Assembly (NCBI RefSeq): GCF_000002235.5
Contig: NW_022145607.1
Coordinates: 31,674,660 to 31,738,659 of the forward strand
Source of the DNA: Strongylocentrotus purpuratus
Lineage: Eukaryota > Echinodermata > Echinoidea > Camarodonta > Strongylocentrotidae
DNA length: 64,000 nt
Direction of reading: 5' to 3'
Position 1 is the first letter of the stretch. Every line of letters starts with the position of its first letter. The position numbers and the translations under genes were made by a program. Under the pieces are notes generated by a model. It saw only the letters and a program-made list of their open reading frames with translations, was not told where the DNA came from and searched no databases. Below, piece after piece: positions 60,344 through 64,000 of the stretch.

Positions 60344-60378
<35 letters not shown>
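60344..60378. repeat. (AT)n microsatellite
   Basis: About 17 AT units. Confidence 0.95.
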
Positions 60379-60381
<3 letters not shown>

Positions 60382-60451
60382 CCAATGGCCCTTTCCTAAT
60401 TCAATTTCAACTGCCCCTGGCCCATTAGTTCACAGACAAAAGTGCAGAAAG

Positions 60452-60665
60452 GGTGGCCGGGGGACCTGGTCTCCCAGCTGCTAAGTAGTCTGGTGGATAA
60501 TCTACCTGGGCTAAATTGGGGTAATTTTCTCATGACTGACTTAATTACTAAGGATGGGGGCCGACCCGGTCTCCGAGATGCTAGTTAGTCTGGTGGGTAA
60601 TTTGGTCAGGATAGCAAGTTACCTGGGCTAAATTGAGGTAATTTCTCACGACTGACTGACTTACT
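60452..60665. repeat. Two-copy tandem duplication, ~105-bp unit
   Basis: GG.CC.GGTCTCC.AG.TGCTA, AGTAGTCTGGTGG.TAAT, ACCTGGGCTAAATTG.GGTAA and TTTCTCA.GACTGACTTA occur in both units; the second has a ~17-bp extra segment. Confidence 0.85.
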
Positions 60666-61176
60666 GGCCCATCAAGCACAGGGGCATCGATTTAACTCTT
60701 ACTTTACAGTGATAATGACAATGACATTGGTCTTATCCTTGTGTATATCACCAGCAGGTATAGTTCAGAGATATAGTAATTATTGTTCTCTCAGGTCCTG
60801 AAGGGAGGGGGAAGTTGATGATCTTTAATAGGGCTATGAAAAACTGAATTGCTTAAATGAAATTGAACCCTGCCCTATCCCTCCACCCCTCCCTTTCAAA
60901 AAGAATGCCTTAACTGTTCCAAAGTGCATTCAGCCATTCTTGGGATAGGAGGATGAGGGGGTATCAGAGTCCTATGCCCTCGAAATTAAAATTAAAAGAA
61001 ATATTCACTAATAAACCACAAAAAGATAAAAATTTATTGTGAGAATTTTCACATACAATATACACAGCTCAAAAAATCTCCTTTTCACCCACCTTTTTTA
61101 TCTATTTATTTTTAACTTAAAAGCATGCCCTCGATTCAGATAAGATCATACAGGAAAGGGGTATAATAACTGAAAT

Positions 61177-61273
61177 CGTCCTTGTTTTCACGAAGTGACG
61201 GTAGTGAGGAAAATCGTAACGCAAAGTGAATGCAATTTTTTTTCACTACCGTCACTTCGTGAAAACAGCGACG
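61177..61273 (+). mobile_element. 97-bp foldback element, copy 3
   Basis: Same orientation as copy 1 and identical in sequence to copy 2. Flanked by AAAT at 61173-61176 and 61274-61277. Confidence 0.9.
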
Positions 61274-61857
61274 AAATACATTGTAACACCCCTCCCCCCT
61301 CAAAACTTAAGTCCAATACAAAAAATCACTAACACACCTCACATGGATTTAAAAAAAATAGACTAGAGAACTTATATCAAACACAACACACAAACTTATA
61401 GCATTCCTCTGAATATACTCCCCGTCTCTCACTAGATATCCCCTTTTTATTGAAAAACATCACCTAAGCCAGGTTCCACATAGGTGAACTTGAAGGGTAG
61501 AGTTCTACGCCCCCGAAATTCAAGCAACTCCAATAATTGCCAATCAGACTAGTGGGCTAGTGAGGGGAAATGATTCACTGACGAACGGGGCAAAAGCCGG
61601 CTAAAAATGTTCCCTCAATGTCATGGTTGATGGGGTGAGCTCGGAGGAAGAGGGAGGGGGTGCAAGGAAGCGGGAGAGGGGTAACGGGTGAGTGCAGACC
61701 GGTATGCGCAGGGCTTTTAATGATGAGAGGTTTTCATCATCTCACACTTAATATCCTCCCTCCACTTCTGTATTTCGGTTGTCCTGTCCCCATGCAAGGA
61801 GTCTTGTGACTTGTCAGGATGAATTAAAGAGAAACATTCATACAGTGCAATATATAA

Positions 61858-61900
<43 letters not shown>

Positions 61901-62015
61901 ACACACTTTCTCTCTAAGTATTATCTATCTCTCTTTTTACTCTATCACTCTCTGTAACACCCTCCCTTTCTTTCTTTCTCTCTCTGTCTTTTCCTCTCCT
62001 CCTCTCTAACCCCTC
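61858..62015. repeat. (CT)n microsatellite and CT-rich flank
   Basis: Pure CT for ~35 bp, then CT-rich. Confidence 0.95.
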
Positions 62016-62159
62016 CCCTACCTGTCATGGTCGATCACACATACTCTGTCTCTCCTCTTACATCCTTTTTCTCTTTCTCTGTCAATTTCTCTTCCCCTTT
62101 CTCCCTGCTGCCATGCCATCCATACCCTTGTGTAACAATTGATAATGGCAACATCCCCT

Positions 62160-62184
62160 CCCCCCCAAAAAAAAAAAAAAAATT

Positions 62185-62218
<34 letters not shown>
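62160..62218. repeat. C-run, A-run and (AT)n junction
   Basis: C8 followed by A15 and about 17 AT units. Confidence 0.95.
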
Positions 62219-62219
<1 letters not shown>

Positions 62220-63129
62220 CCTACTGTATATATTCAACTTTTCTACTGGCTGAAAACCTGGGAAACTGAAATATTAAAATAAAATTACATACAAACATAA
62301 TAACTATTTTGAATAAATCATCTTCTACTTTTAGAATAAAATCTGTAATCCTAGGCAGCTCATTTTCACATTTTGTAAAGCCCATCAGGGTACACCTCCA
62401 TACATTTTTGTATTACACCCTACACAGCAAAATCTATCTGCTATATTCTCCTGCCTTAAACAGCTCCGGGCCTGCTCCAAACATCCCGTAATCACAGACA
62501 TACACACTTGTAAAGTTCACTCGTGCATTTAATCAACAGATGTATTATGAATCCGTTGGGAGTCTTTAAACCCCTAGAAGTATGACTAGCAATTTTCATT
62601 TCATCAAGATATGACTTTATCCCATATATATGTTCGTTGAGAATTCCATTTGGATAGTTGCTAGGTATGCCTGAAGTCTGTACTGCTAATAATAGTCCTA
62701 ATACAACTTCACTGAGAAATGTGTGGGAAATTAGGACACAAATATCAATCAAATTGTTCACTGCATGCATGGCGCCAAATAATATAAAAATATGAGTTAA
62801 CTAATGGAAAAGAAGTATAAACCTTCTTTCCACCCCCCCCCCCCCCCCCCCGTCCCTTCTCTGTCCCTCTCTCCCTCTTTTACACACAAACACACACACA
62901 TTCACTCCCTTTGCAAATTCTTTCTGGTCCATTTCCCGTATTTTACATAGAATAACATGAATTAAGTATATCAATTTCATTGTTACATAAATAGAAGGTA
63001 ATATATTCCTTCATGTTTCCTTTTATACAAAGAACATGTTAGTTACAATGCAAAAACACCTCAAAATCCTAAATTATCAGACCGTATTATAAAACTTGCA
63101 AATGAAAAAGTACCTTGGTTCCATCACAA

Positions 63130-63345
63130 GAGGTATGATGACTCAGTGGTAGAGCAGTAGTCTCGTAATTGTAATCGGGTGGTCCCGTGTTTGAAACCAA
63201 GTCAATGTGCCATCGCCCTTTGGTAGGGCATAAATCCTCATGACCAAGTCCCTTGGAGAGGACGTAGAGCCATCAGTCCCCTGGTCGCTCACTTACAAGC
63301 AAACAGACGCTTTCTCAGCAGTCAGGAAAAACAAACCAAACCAAC
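63130..63345 (+). mobile_element. tRNA-derived SINE, family A, copy 2
   Basis: Matches 25148-25365: CAGTGGTAGAGCAGTAGTCT, GTGTTTGAAACCAAGTCAAT, CCCTTTGGTAGG, CCAAGTCCCTTGGA, CATCAGTCC, CTCACTTACAAGCA and TTTCTCAGCAGTCAGGAAAA. Confidence 0.85.
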
Positions 63346-63694
63346 AACCGATTCACATTTTCATCATTTCTGAACAGCGACTGCCGAAAAATATCACATC
63401 TCAACTGCAACGATATCCTACTCAACGATAACGACAAGGCAGCATCTCAGAGTTGCTCAAAGTACACGGTCAAGAAGACAAGAAGCCGAAGACCCGATGA
63501 CAAATGTGACGTTTGAACTTTGAGCGATGCTGTCCTTTCAAACGATACTGTGACACGTTGGTATATTTGTTGTTACCGACACAGGCCTGGCCACCAGAGA
63601 AGCTGCATTTGTATGCAAAAGAAATAAATACCTCTCCACGGCTGGCGGTGTTGATATTATGCTAACCTTGATTTGTGTACACAATTAGTGCCAA

Positions 63695-64000
63695 CCACCC
63701 CATCGTAGGAGTGATCGATGATCGCTTTCCCAGTGATACCAGCCACAAATGGCGTGAATAGCTAGCTAGGCATCTTGCTAGTTCTCGAAATACCGTTTGA
63801 TTGGTGGCTAAGACTAGCAGTATGTTGATACTTCTTACTAGTTTAAACATTAAATTGTCTTTTAAACCTTGTACACAATCATCCTATCAACTATATCCCA
63901 AAGGGGAATTGATCGATGATTACTTTTCCAGAGATGCCAGCCGCAAATGGTGAAGGCATCTTGGAAGTTCTGAATATATCATTTGAGTGGTAAGTATATA
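63695..64000. repeat. Diverged tandem duplication, ~195-bp unit, cut by window end
   Basis: TGATCGATGAT..CTTT.CCAG, GAT.CCAGCC.CAAATGG and GGCATCTTG..AGTTCT recur at 63711-63800 and 63909-63998. Confidence 0.75.

Noticed and set aside
62492..62770. 92-codon minus-strand ORF
   Set aside because: Balanced composition, but no motif, no flanking acceptor or donor I trust, and no start context.

Overview
Eukaryotic, AT-rich, repeat-dominated DNA. The features are those of an animal genome, most likely a marine invertebrate; I would guess an echinoderm such as a sea urchin, but that is inference from style (tRNA-derived SINEs, an RTE/CR1-type LINE with a GAA tail, long CT/GA and poly-C tracts, many short TIR elements), not from a marker gene. 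There is no operon structure, no bacterial-type gene and no long intact ORF. Most ORFs of 60-140 codons are low-complexity (CT/GA tracts) or chance.

Coding content is sparse and mostly broken. 2.99-3.24 kb (+) holds a terminal-exon-like fragment. 8.1-14.2 kb (-) holds three pieces that look like exons of a decayed zinc-cluster / Ulp1 protease / PHD-finger gene or transposon. 11.0-13.5 kb (+) is a nearly full-span but defective LINE with recognisable reverse transcriptase. 5.3-5.6 kb (+) and 15.9-16.2 kb (-) are short RT relics. 34.34-34.52 kb (-) is the best candidate host exon (both splice sites good, open frame, higher GC), with a 5'-truncated LINE copy inserted a few tens of bases downstream. 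40.4-40.6 kb (-) may be a first exon. The intervals between are intronic or intergenic.

Non-autonomous mobile elements are the main content: three 97-bp foldback elements with 4-bp target duplications (15.4, 49.2, 61.2 kb); TTAA-flanked TIR elements (3.7, 16.7, 20.1, 36.3, 36.5 kb); other TIR elements (9.5, 19.4, 24.4, 26.0, 32.7, 38.1, 44.7, 54.6 kb); and several tRNA-derived SINEs (25.1, 28.8, 45.3, 55.5, 57.7, 63.1 kb). A ~25-bp motif built on GAGCCAGAAGG recurs about 18 times between 24 and 60 kb, often as inverted pairs.

Short local tandem duplications (units ~60-320 bp, 2-4 copies) occur at more than ten places, and long purine/pyrimidine tracts dominate 50-62 kb. The stretches not listed as features (for example 5.8-7.9, 30.5-32.7, 42.8-44.7, 46.4-49.2, 52.6-54.5, 62.2-63.1 kb) showed me no convincing gene or structured repeat.
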